From: Symbiodinium natans
Lineage: Eukaryota; Sar; Dinophyceae; Suessiales; Symbiodiniaceae
DNA length: 47,500 bases
Assembly (NCBI GenBank): GCA_905221605.1
Contig: CAJNDS010002079.1
Coordinates: 1,055,001 to 1,102,500 of the forward strand
Reading direction: 5' to 3'
Shown here in pieces: positions 11,701 to 23,700 of this stretch (its first letter is position 1; every line of letters starts with the position of its first letter). A program made the translations under genes and the position numbers. The notes beneath the pieces are model-generated. The model saw nothing but the letters and a program-made list of their open reading frames with translations, searched no databases and was not told the DNA's origin.

Positions 11701-14700
11701 GGGGGGCTCCAGGAGCTTCGGGGCAACCCTAAACCCTAAACCCTAAACCCTAAACCCTAAACCCTAAACCCTAAACCCTAAACTGCCGAAAGGGAGCTTT
11801 GGCGTCCACAGGGAGCGCAAATGGTGAAAACGGAAAGGTGTACACGTACTACAGACTCAAGAGTGATGCCCTTCATGTTTGAAGGGGCTTGTGAAGGAGC
11901 CTGACCCTTAAAAAAGGGAATACGGATCTACTCCGGGTCCTAGCGCATGCATGCAGCGCAGTGTGTCGACTTTCGGAGTAACCCTGAGACAACACGCCCT
12001 GGGCATCTGTCAAAAAGCACCGTGACCGACAAAGCCTGCTAAAACCCGAAACCCGAACATGCTGAAACCCAAAAAGACCCTAAACCCAACCCTAAAATCC
12101 TAAACCCCTAAACCCCAAGCCCCTCAGCCCTAAAGTCCTAAAGAGCCTAAAGCGCAAAAACCTCAAAAAACACACACACACACACACTGATGCACACACA
12201 CACACACTGATGCACACACACACACACACACACACTGATGCACACACACACACACACACACACTGATGCACACACACACACACACTGATGCACACACACA
12301 CACACACACACGCACAACACACAACACACACACATGACACACACAACACACACACACACTACACATGCACACACACACACCACACACACAAAAAAAAAAA
12401 AAAAACTAAACCCCTAATTTGCCCAAAGCCCTCAACCTTCATAAACCAATCCATATATACCCTAAACTCTAAACCGTCTAAACCGCCTAAACCCTCTACA
12501 CCCTAAACCCTCTACATCGTATATAAACCCTAAACCCTAAACCCTAAACCCTAAACCCTAAACCCTAAACCCTAAACCCTAAACCCTAAACCCTAAACCC
12601 TAAACCCTAAACCCTAAACCCCGAAGCCGAGAGTCTCCGAGCCCCATTGGCCCGGAGAGTTTGGACCAAGGGCTGCAGGTGGCCCACCTTGCGAAGGTTG
12701 TTGGGGTTTAGGGTTTAGGGTTTATAGGGCTTAGGGTTTAGGGTTTAGGGTTTAGGGCTTAGGGTTTAGGGTTTAGGGTTTAGGGTTTAGGGCTTAGGGT
12801 TTAGGGTTTAGGGCTTAGGGTTTAGGGTTTAGGGCAGGTGGCTCACCTTGCGACGGTCTTGGGGCTTCAGGCTTAAGGAGTTTCAAGAAGGGGGGCTGTG
12901 GGGGGTTTAGGGTTTCAGGGGCGGGTTTAGCATTCAGGGCTGACGGGTTTAAAGGTTTAGGGCTTTGAGTTTTCGTGGGGGGGATTAGGGGTTATTGTAG
13001 GGGTTTCGATGTGTTTAGATTTTTCGGGTTAGGGTTTCAAGGGTTTCCGGGGTTTACGGGTCAGGCGTGTCGGGTTTCGGGCATTGCTTTTCAGGGCTTA
13101 AGGCATTTTTACCCTAAGCCGTAAACCCGAAACCTAAGCCCTAAACCCTAAACCTTAAGCCCTAAACCCTAAACCCTAAACCCGAAACCCTAAACCAGGG
13201 GTTGAAGGGTTTGTGGGTTTAAGGGGGGTTCGGCTTTCGGGAGTTTTTCTCTCGAGGGCTTAGGATTTTTTGAGGGTTTAGGGTTTAGGGTTTAGGGATT
13301 AGGGTTTAGGGGCTTAGGATTTCAGAGCTTCATGGGGACTATACAGCGTTTGGGGTTTAGGGATTCGGGGTTTTAGGGTTTAGGTTTCAGGTGGTCTAGG
13401 GTTTAGGGTTTAGGGTTTTCGGAGTGTAGGGCTTCTAGGGTTCAGGGCTTAAGGGGGTTTAGGGTTCACGGTATGGATGGTTTAGGAGTTTAGGGCTTTA
13501 GGGCTTATGGGGGTTAGGGTTAGGAGTTGGAATGCTTAGGGTTGGGGGTTTTAGGGTGTAGGTTTGCAGGGTTTAGGGCTTTGGCGGCTTAGGGTTTTAG
13601 GGCTTGGGGGTTTCGGATTAGGGTTTAAGGGTTTAGGGATTCGGGTTGTGGTTGTTTAGCGTTAGGGGTTTAGGGTCCAGGGATGAGGGTTTAGGGTTTA
13701 GGGTTTAGGGTTTAGGGGGCTGTAGGGTCCTCATCAGCCTTCCTCACCAGAGGTGGGTCAGGGGTATCGACCGCCTTGCGCAAAGTTTCAGTGTCCGGGG
13801 CTGATATGCTTAATTTGGGGTTCGTGCCTTTTAAGTAAAGACCTTGGTGCTTGGGGTTCAGGTCTTTGAGCTGGTTTAAGGTTTAGGGTTTAGGGTTTAG
13901 GGTTTAGGGTAGTTTGTGTCTCTAGGGCTTCTTGGGCTCTAACAGTATGGGCCCCTAAGATGTGGTATAGAGTTTAAGCTTAGGGTTCACCCTACACCCT
14001 AAACCCGAAACCCTAAACCCCTAAAACCCTAAACCATGCCCTGTATAACTTTATAGACTTTGCGTGAGTCTAGGGTATCTGGTCCGCTGGGCAATTTGGA
14101 GGCCAGAGCTCCGGCCTTCGCTCATACTTATAACCCATGCTTTTACTTACAACCCATGCAAGTTCCTTGTAGAGCCCCAGTTAAGGTTTAGGGTTTAGGG
14201 TTTAGGGTTTAGGGTTTAGGGTTTAGGGTTTAGGGTTTAGGGTTTAGGGTTTAGGGTTTAGGGTTTAGGGTTTGGGGTTTGGGGTTTGGGGTTTAGGGTT
14301 TAGAGTTTAGGGTATTTTGTGGCCGTAACTAGAACCGCTATTGCCAGGAGTCAGTCCCTTCCAGGACCCTAAAACCCTAAGCCCTACTTGGAGGTTCATG
14401 GTACTTATTAACCAATTGTAACTGTGCTTATAAACCACTTATCAGCCCCTTAAGTGCCCGAATATGGTTATAATTGGGTTGTAAGTACAGCTACTATATT
14501 GTGAATAAGTACCCTGAACCTCCAAGCAAAAATCTGGCCTGGTGCCCATGGTACTCCGTGTAGAAGTCTCTTGCAGGAATCCGGCCAGTCGACATGGCAG
14601 CTGAAATGCCACGCGCCAACTGTTCGTGAACCATAGAAGCCCGAAAGCAGGGCAACCCAAAACCTTAAAAGCGTGTAATAGAACACTTCGAGACCCTACT

Positions 14701-17700
14701 TGGAAGCTCCTTTGACTTAGTAAGTCTGACCCTATTTACTAAGTCTAGAGGACTTACAAGTACTGTAAACCCTAAACCTAGAAACCCGGGAGGCTCCTTG
14801 ATCTTGTGTTGGTGCAAGGCAAACTCTAAGGCAGGCAGCGGCGGAAGCTGAGTTCTGCCAAGTTCGTGAGGGTTTAGGGTTTAGGGTTTAGGGTTTAGGG
14901 TTTAGGGTTTAGGGTTTAGGGTTTAGGGTTTAGGGTTTAGGCTTTAGGCTTAGGCTTTAGGGTTTAGGGTTTGGGGTTTGGGGTTTGGGGTTTAGGGTAT
15001 GTTAGGGGACTCCTCGCCCGACGATTTTGGACTCTGAGGCTTCTACTAGGTCGGCCTTTAGACTCCAAGATATGGACTCCAAGATATGATCCTCAGTAAA
15101 CCCAATAAGGGGAAGTATAACACATCCCAAGAACCTACCTAAGGACCTAGTGTAGGTGGGGTCCATGTACCTACTTTAAGGACTACTTGGACCTTCAAGT
15201 ACCTGCTACATAGGGACTTTAGGGCCCAAGTATATAGTAATTAGGCACACGGACCCTTATAGGGGTACCCTCAACCCTAAATCCTCAACCCTGAACATGG
15301 ACCCTTAGGGTAGGGGCTCCGGGCAGAGAAAAGACTTTGACAGGGCTTAGGGTGGGTAAGGGTTCCGGGTTGAGGGCTGACTTACCAAACCTGAACCTTT
15401 GCACTCTGAAGCGCACCGGAGTTCAGAAAACCTGGAATTACACCGAGACCCTAAACCCTATGGCCTAAAGTTTACCTAAAGCCTAAACCCTTCACCCTAA
15501 AACCTAAACCCTAAACCCTCCAGCTACTTCCCCCCCCCCCCCCCCCAAGCTTTCAACCCGGCAACCATGGCTGCGGCATCTGAGGACCTTAGAACTCCTC
15601 CGCCCCACCCTTATCCGAAAAAAGAGCCACTGCTAAATCTAAAGTGTTTCGGGTTTAGGGCTAGGGTTTAGGGTTTAGGGTTTAGGGTTTAGGGTCTAGG
15701 TGTAAGGTTTAATTAGGGTTTTCGGGTGATCAAGGCCCTGGCAGCGTGACCGATGGCGTAGAAATCGCCCGCTTGCACCTCGCAACTCGAACGTCTACTG
15801 GTTCTTAGTCTAGGGAATTTGGGTTTAGGGTTTAGGGGGGCTTATAACTTGACTATAAGTCCACTTATACGCTACTTAGGGGGCATTATAAGTACATTCT
15901 ACTTTGGGGTTGTAATTACCTGAACCTCCAAGTAGGCAATTAAGATTTAGGGTTTAGGGTTCAGGGTTGAGGGGAAGGAGGTACCCTGTATCACCCCTTC
16001 AGGAGTACATATACATATGAGGGGATATATATATATATATATTTCTATATGTATGTATGTATGTATGTATTTGTATACACATAACGTACCCTACACACCT
16101 GAGCCGCCACTAAGGACCCTAAACCCCTCAGACCTCAAAACGCGTAAAGCCCATAAACCGGCCTTGAAGGAGTTTAAGGGCTCAGGAGGTTCAAGGGCTT
16201 GTAGGGGCTTAAAGGGGCTTATAGGGGCTTATACGGGCTTTAGGGTTTAGAGATTTGGCCTTCGAAGCCTTGTCACGCATTTAGGGTTTAGGGTTTAGGG
16301 TTCAGGGTTCAGGGTTTGGGGTTTAGGGTCCTAAGCCGCTTCAGTGCCCTGCAACACCCACCGAGTTTGCCCGAGTTTGCCCGTGGCCCAAAACCCAAAA
16401 CCCAGAACCCCAAACCCCTAAACCTAAACCCGAAACCCTACACCCGAAACCCTGAACCCTAAACCCTAAACCCGAGACCCTAAACCCTAAACCCTAAACC
16501 CCAAACCCTAAACCCTAAACAGGCTTGGGGGTAAAAGGAACGGCCTCAAAGCGCTGCGAGCCGACGCGGACGTCGCTGGAACCCTCGAGGACAACCGTGG
16601 CGATCAGGTCGCCACCTCGGTATCAAAGAAGGCCACGAGACGCAGGTCTAGGGCTTCTAGGGTTTAGGGTTTAGGGCTTAGGATTTAGGATTTAGGGTTT
16701 AGGGTTTAGGGGTTAGGATTTAGGGTTAGGGTTTAGGGGTTAGGGTGTAGGGTTTAGGGTTTAGGGTTTAGGGCTGAGATGGCTTAGGGTTTATGGTTCA
16801 TGAAGTTTAAAACCGACCCTTTTTGCGGCTTCTCCAGACCGCCTGCAGCTGCTGGGAAACCAAGCTCGAACTGAAGATGGCGCAGCGTAGGAGGAACCCT
16901 AAACCCTAAACCCTAAACCCTAAACCCTAAACCCTAAACCCTAAACCCTAAACCCTAAACCCTAAACCCTAAACCCTAAACCCTAACCCTAAACCCTAAA
17001 CCCTAAACCCTAAACCCTGAACCCTGAACCCTAAACCCGAACCCTGAACCCTAAACCCAGAAATCAAGGGCACCATTTGAAGAACAATGGAGCCACAGGT
17101 GGCTGGTTCTTTGTACGGGGTGAGGGAATGAGGGCCCTTTATAATAAACATATACCCTTGATGGGATTCTGTAGGGCCCTCATTCCCTCATTCCCTACGA
17201 AGAACCAGGGGGACAAGGTAGGGATGGGGGCGAAAACACACACCTACAGAAAGGAGGAGAACACAGAACAGTACTACCATTTGCTTAAGAACACCGGAAG
17301 AAAGCAAAACAACTTCCTTATAAGTAGGGCAATATAGGGAACATATTCCTAATGTTTGGGGTGGTTCCTAAGGAACTAGTAGAATGGTAACAGCGCGGGT
17401 TCGAGTAAACTGCCAGCCATATAGGTCGAGAGGTCCAGAAGCCTTGAACTCAACAACAACCTTGGAGACCCTGGGGTTTAAGGTTGAGGGTTGGGGGTCT
17501 TCTCACTTTTCTATCACTAAAATCAAGGGGACCACGACACCTTTTTTGAAGGAATCTTCTTCAGACTTGCTAAGGATCCTTTACGAAGGCGTGGCGTATT
17601 CCTTACTTTAAGACTGGGGCCTTCTAAGGACCACCTGCGGCGTTGCAATCATCCTACACTTTTTAAAGCCCCTGACATAGCATCGACCGAAATCCCTAAA

Positions 17701-20700
17701 CCCTCAGCCGTTAGTCGTCAACTCGGTTGCTAAGCCCTTTGGGTCCATGTACCTAATCATTATATACTTGGGCCCTAAAGTCCCTATACACGAGGTGCTT
17801 TTAAGGCCCAAACTAAGTATTCCAGTATTCCTTATTCACCCTAAACCCTAAACCCTACCCAGGTACATGGACCCTTTGGGAAGTTTATCCAGGACACCGG
17901 AGGGCAGCGCGTCCCGGTGTGGAGAAACCTCGCCGAGACATGGTCGGAAATGGTGGGCGTTAGGGTCTAGGGTTTAGGGTTTAGGGTATTTAGGGTTTAG
18001 GGTTTAGGGTTCGGGTTTATAGGGGATCCGATGTATGAGCCCCAAATTGTTGTCCCCTGTTCGATAACCTTTTATGTACACTATACATAGTAAGGGCCCA
18101 TACTTCGGATCCCTTGAAATCCCCTTAAACCAGGATAAGGGGCGATACCCATGGTCCCAACCTCAGAGTTTAGGGTTTGGGGCAGTTACAAGCAAAAGAA
18201 ACTACAGAACCCTCAGAAAACTCTAGTAAAGCCTACGAAAAAACCCTGTAAAACCCTAAAACGCCCGAAACCCTTGACCCTGAACCCTAAAGCCTAAACC
18301 CTAAACCCTAAACCCCTCCTGTTCCGACTCCCGGGAGCCTCTGCGCCGGCTTCTAGTGCCTCGCGAGTGCCAATTTGTTTGGGTTTATGGGGTTTGGGGT
18401 TTAGGGTTTAGGGTTTAGGGTTTGGGTTTAGGCTTTAGGCTTTAGGGTTTAGGGTTTTGGGGTTCGGGTTTAGGGGTTAGGTTTCGGGGTTGGGTTTTTT
18501 TGTGGTTTTTTGTGGTTTATAGGGTTTATAAGGTTTATAGGGTTTATAAACGGTTTATAGGGTTTACATGGTTTGCAGGGTTTATAGGGTTTCTAGGGTT
18601 TAGGGTTTAAGGTCTAGGGTTTATAAGGTTTGGGGTGTAGGGTTTCGGGGTTAGGGGTTTAGGGGTTTCCGGGTTCAGGGGTTTAGGCGTCTAGGGTGGT
18701 TTAGGGTTTAGGGTTTCGCGGGCATAGCATGGGAGAGCCAACAATGAATTGCATGAGGGCGCAAGTTCACGGTTTGGGGCCCAGCCCAGAGAAAGCCGAT
18801 ACTACCACTAGCACGACAACCCGAAACCTAAACCTCATAAACCTCATGAAAAATCCCTGCAAGCCCTGGAAACCCTAAACTTTCGCTCAGGCACACAGCT
18901 ACCGTCTCAGCATATTTAGATGTAGACAGTGGGATAAACCCTGAACCCTAAACCACCTATTTTGTGCAACCAGACTGGCCTGAGCCTGAACGAACAGGCA
19001 CCGTCGGTCCCCAAAGTCCTCAATCAGTTGCCTGAGCTTTCCGTGCTCTTTAACCACTTCGGGTAGATACATGGTCCCTTGAGGGGATAGGATAGAGAAA
19101 CACTTGGGGACATAGACCCTCTGAATAAGGTCCCTTTTTTAAGAGATCCAGAAGAGGCTTAAGAAGGGTTCCCTTTTAAGGGTCGCCCTTCTCCTACCTA
19201 GGAGCCCTTAGTGTGGGCCTTTAAATGGGGTCCCCTTATATACCCCCTTGTATACTCCATAAAACCCACGGTCCATGCTGCCCGTACTTCAGAGGGCCAT
19301 GTAACTTCCCTTACAGAACCCGAAAGCCCAAGGCTGCCAGCCCTAGGGTTTATAGAAATTGTATAGGGTTTGGGTCCCAATAACGTTTTGAACGAAACGT
19401 TTTGAACGAAACGTTTTGACCAAAAGTTTTGACCGAAAGTTTTGTTTTTTGGAACTCATTTTTAATTTTTGAGAGGGGGGGCAGGGGAGGGGCTGGAGGG
19501 GGGGGGGAAGGGAGGGGGCAATTTTGGGCTCCGCAACCAAAGTTGGCTTGGGGAGCAAAATTTGGGCTTTGGGGGCCAATTTTGGGCTTTGGAGAAAATT
19601 TTGGGCTTTAGGGGCCAATTTTAGGCTTTGGTTTTGGGGGGTTTTGGGGGGGTTTGTGGGGGGGGGTTTGGGGCCCAGGGCCTCACGCAGTCTAATTTGG
19701 GACCTCTCGTTGGAAGGTCGATTTTCGGGCCTCACTTGTGGGCTTGACGTGTAGCCTAAGTTGGCCCCAGAGGCTGAAGTAAATTGAGCATTTGGTCTCC
19801 CAGGCACTTTGGATTAATTTACTTAAACTCTGTATGTCAGCTGTTTAGACAAATATCTTGAAAGTTCAGAATGATACCACATACAATTTCTATTTATTTT
19901 GTCTTGAGGGTTTAGGGTTTAGGGTTTAGGGTTTAGGGTTTAGGGGTTATACACCTTCCATAAAACGCCAATCATCCCCTCCATGACCCCTACCCAGAAA
20001 AAGCTGCCCTGTTGTCCTTTGTGGCCAAGTAAGCACATTGCAAGAAGGGCACCTTTTTTTTGGGTCGGCTACTTTATCAGGGAGCCCAGAACCCCAACAA
20101 GGGTTTAGGGTTTAGGATTTAGGGTACCACCGGGCTACCAAGAGTCCCCGGCGCGCATAGGCCCCTCAAGAACTCCCGAAATTGTCGCGATGTACCGTAG
20201 GAATCCCGCACCAACTGGTGATCGACCCCGAACCCTACGATCCCCCCCCAATAATTCCGAGAACGCTTCCCACAAAGAATCCCTAAAACTGAGTATCAAG
20301 GGTTCAGACTCGTACCCCTAAGGATGTACCCCCCCCCCCCCCCCCCCCCCCCAAGAGGTTGTGTAACCCCAAGAGGTTTTGTAAATATACTGATGTTATG
20401 GCCCTTATGTTCCTTTAGAGGATCGTTTTAGACCGGGTCCCCAAATCATCCTCAGCCGAAACCAAACTTCCCCCAATCTACCCGAAACCCCAAACCCTAA
20501 ACCACCCCCTGGACTGCATGAACCTCTGCCAACATCATACCTCGACCGTCATAGTCCCCTCCCTAAAGGGTTTAGGGTTTAGGGTCCCTAAACCCTGAAA
20601 CTTCCACTCAAGGCCCCCGACCCTAAACCCACAACTCTACGCCAAGTCGCCTCCCCAACTATCCCTCAACCTTACCAAGCTTCCCCCCCCCCCCCGCCCG

Positions 20701-23700
20701 GAAAAAAGCTAATAGTTTTAAACTTCTAAAGAGTTCCCCCCCCCCCTTCTAAACCCTAAACCTGAACCCTGACCTTACTGTCCCCCAAAAAGCCCTCAAG
20801 AAGCCCAGGGGAGCTCCGCCGGGGAAAAGACTGCAGGTCAAGGTGCGGCGCGAGTTTCTGCAAATGCCAGAGCCTTTGAGTGAAGCCCTAAACCCTAAAC
20901 CCTAAACCCTTAACCCTAAACCCTAAACCCTAAACCCTAAACCCTGAACCCTAAACCCTGAACCCTGAACCCTGAACCCTCAACCCTAACCCTAAACCCT
21001 GACCCCTGAAAAGCCGAGTTGGTTGGTGGGAGTGGGTGGGCGGTTGGGGTTCAGGGCTTTGGGCTGAGGGTTTTGGGGATGGGGATCTTGAGGTTTAGGG
21101 TTTAGGGTTTAGGGTTTAGGGTTTAGGGTTTAGGGTTTAGGGTTTAGGGTTTAGGGTTTAGGGTTTAGGGTTTAGGGTTTAGGGTTTAGGGGTTTGGGGG
21201 ATCTTGGGGCTGAGGGGTGGAGCGATTTTTAGGGCTTATGGGGTGTAGGGATTTTGCCTGAAGTAAGGGACGAGCAAGGTCTGAGGCGTAGGAACTCCTG
21301 GCTTTAGGGCTTAGGGCTCTGGAATTTGTAGCGGCTTAGGGTGTGGGGTGTTGGGCATTTGGACGCCTCCCTAAACCCTCCCCTAAACCTCTTGAACCTC
21401 TTGAACCCCTTAACCCCTTCAACCGCTTCATGATGGGTTCCCCACCTCTATACTACCCTCCCTGGGTTCCCCCATAGGCAAGGCCATTTAAGCTAAATTA
21501 AGCCTAGGCCTAGTTAAAGGATATTTAGGGGGGGAACCTAGGGGCGAGTAGTATAGAGTGGCATAGTAGGGAACCCAGGATCCACAGTGTTTGGGCCTCA
21601 GTGCCCGCACTCGCGTGCCGCATGATGTACAGCCAGGATGTGGTCCAGACACAAGAGGGCTCCAAAGCCGAACTCGAAAACCCTAAGCCCTAAGCCCTAA
21701 GCCCTAAACCCCAAACCCTAAACCCAAACCCTAAGCCCTAAACCCTAAACCCTAAACCCTAAACCCCAACCTCCGCCGGGGCACTCCTCCGCGCCCGGCG
21801 CCTGCGAAGCGCGCAGCGCAGCGAGGCGCGGCCACTGCTGAGGAAGCGCACCTAGCTGCGAGTTGGGGTGTGGGGTAGGGTTTAGGGTTTAGGGTTTAGG
21901 GTTTAGTTTGGGGTTTAGGGTTTGGGGTTTGGGGTTTGGGGTTTGGGGTTTAGGGTTCAGGGTTTGGGGTTTGGGGTTTGGGGTTTGGGGTTTGGGGTTT
22001 AGGGTTTAGGGTTCAGGGTTTGGGGTTTGGGGTTTAGGGCTTTCGGGTTTCGGGATTTCAGGGCTGAGAGGGTACAGGGTTTGGAGCTTGCCGGCTTTGC
22101 AGGGGTTTAGTTTGGCCCTCTGAAAGACCCCCCCCCCCCCCCCCCCCCCCCTCCCCCCGCATACTGCTGGGTAGCTATGGTTCATTGCAGGGATTGGGGT
22201 TTAGGGTTTAGGGTTTAGGGGTTAGGGTGTAGGGATTAGGGTTTAGGGTTTAGGGCTTTGGGCTTGGGGTTTAGGGTTTAGGGCTTTGGGCTTCAGGGCA
22301 TTGTAGGGCTTGGGATTTAGGGCTTGAAATGTAGACTTATCGCGGGGGGCTATGAGCTCCTGGGAGAAAGAGCTCTATCTATATGGCTTTGGTGACAACT
22401 CGCTGATGCCAGAGGCAAAAAAAAGTGTCCTAATACCCCCACACCGAGCCTCTAATCATCAGCCTTACAGGCTTAACACTGCAACCTGTAGTCCCCCGAA
22501 TCCCCCGCCCCTAACCACCCCCCCCAAAAAAAAAGTCCCTAAGCCCAAACCCGATACCCTAACCCTAAACCCTATATAAACCATCAGCCCTCAGCCCTAA
22601 GCCATATATAAACCATAAGCCCTAAGCCCTAAACCCTATAAACCCTGATTTCATCTAAAGCCCCTGCAAAAAGGCGTGGAGGAAGACCGGACAGGTGCCG
22701 GTTTGGTGGAACCCCACATTGACCTCTGCCAGGGTCCTGTGGTTCTTGAACACCCGGTTGCCAAACTTGCGGTCGTGCGAGCACTCCCTGCGAGCACTCC
22801 GACGCGCTGCTGCCACCCATGCAGTGACGGAGTGCCCAAACCCTAAACCCTAAACCCTAAGCCCTAAACCCTATAAGCCCTAAGCCCAAAGCCCTAAACC
22901 CTAAATTAAACCCTAAACCCGAATCCCTAAACCTTAAACTCGTCGAGTGGACCCCCGACTGGTGGGGCACACATAGCGCCTCCGTCGACTCCTCGGAGCC
23001 AACGGTGGCTTCTTAATGTTTCTTAGGGTGTGGGCTTGGGGTCTCTTCCAGGTTTTGGACTTCGGGTTCATTAGTATTAGTATTCTTGTTAGTACTACTG
23101 TATTTTGTATTTTTTTTTTGTTTAGTTTTTCTTTTTCTCTTGTCGGGGTGTGTGCTTCATTGTGTCGCCGGTGGGCAGCCTAAACCCTCAATCCTAGTTT
23201 ACAGAAAAGAGGGGGGGGGAAGGGCCCTATGCCGCCTCGACTGCCTGGGGAGCCGAAGACGTCGAGGTCCGCCGTGACCGTCTGCAGCGTGGCGTCCTCC
23301 TGAGGCTACTGAGGGTTTAGGGCTTAGAGGGTTTTGGGCTTGCAAAGGGTTTTCAGTCAGGGTCTGGTAGGGGTGAAAGATTGGTTCCCTGCCGGCCCGT
23401 CCCCCACGTGGCCCTCATGCCATAAACTTTAAACCTTAAACCTCGAAGCCTGTCCAACCCTGCCTAGATCTAAGCTTATGCCCTGTCACCTTAGGGGGCA
23501 CCCTAAACCCTAAACCCTAAACCCTAAACCCTAAACCCTAAACCCTAAACCCTAACCCTAAACCCTAAACCCTCACGTTGTGCTGTAGCCCGTTTTCATG
23601 GCATCTCAGAGGAACCTGAAGTGTGCAAGTTGACACCATAATCCCTCTAAACCCTAAGCCCTAAACCCTATATAAACCTCCAAGTGTGGCGCTGCCGGGG

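Larger units (their letters stand above)
16280..17060. repeat. telomere-type arrays around the beta-rich exon
   Basis: TTTAGGG 16280-16330; CCCTAAA 16430-16520; TTTAGGG 16655-16795; CCCTAAA about 20 units with rare CCCTAA and CCCTGAA 16896-17060. Confidence 0.92.

Noticed and set aside
12092-12506. Cys-Val and His-Thr repeat frames
   Set aside because: Translation of a CA minisatellite.
17898-17971. Plus-strand coding of the islands (for example FIQDTGGQRVPVWRNLAE)
   Set aside because: Several islands read well on both strands. Plus-strand pieces never join in phase or form a recognised domain, whereas minus-strand pieces do.
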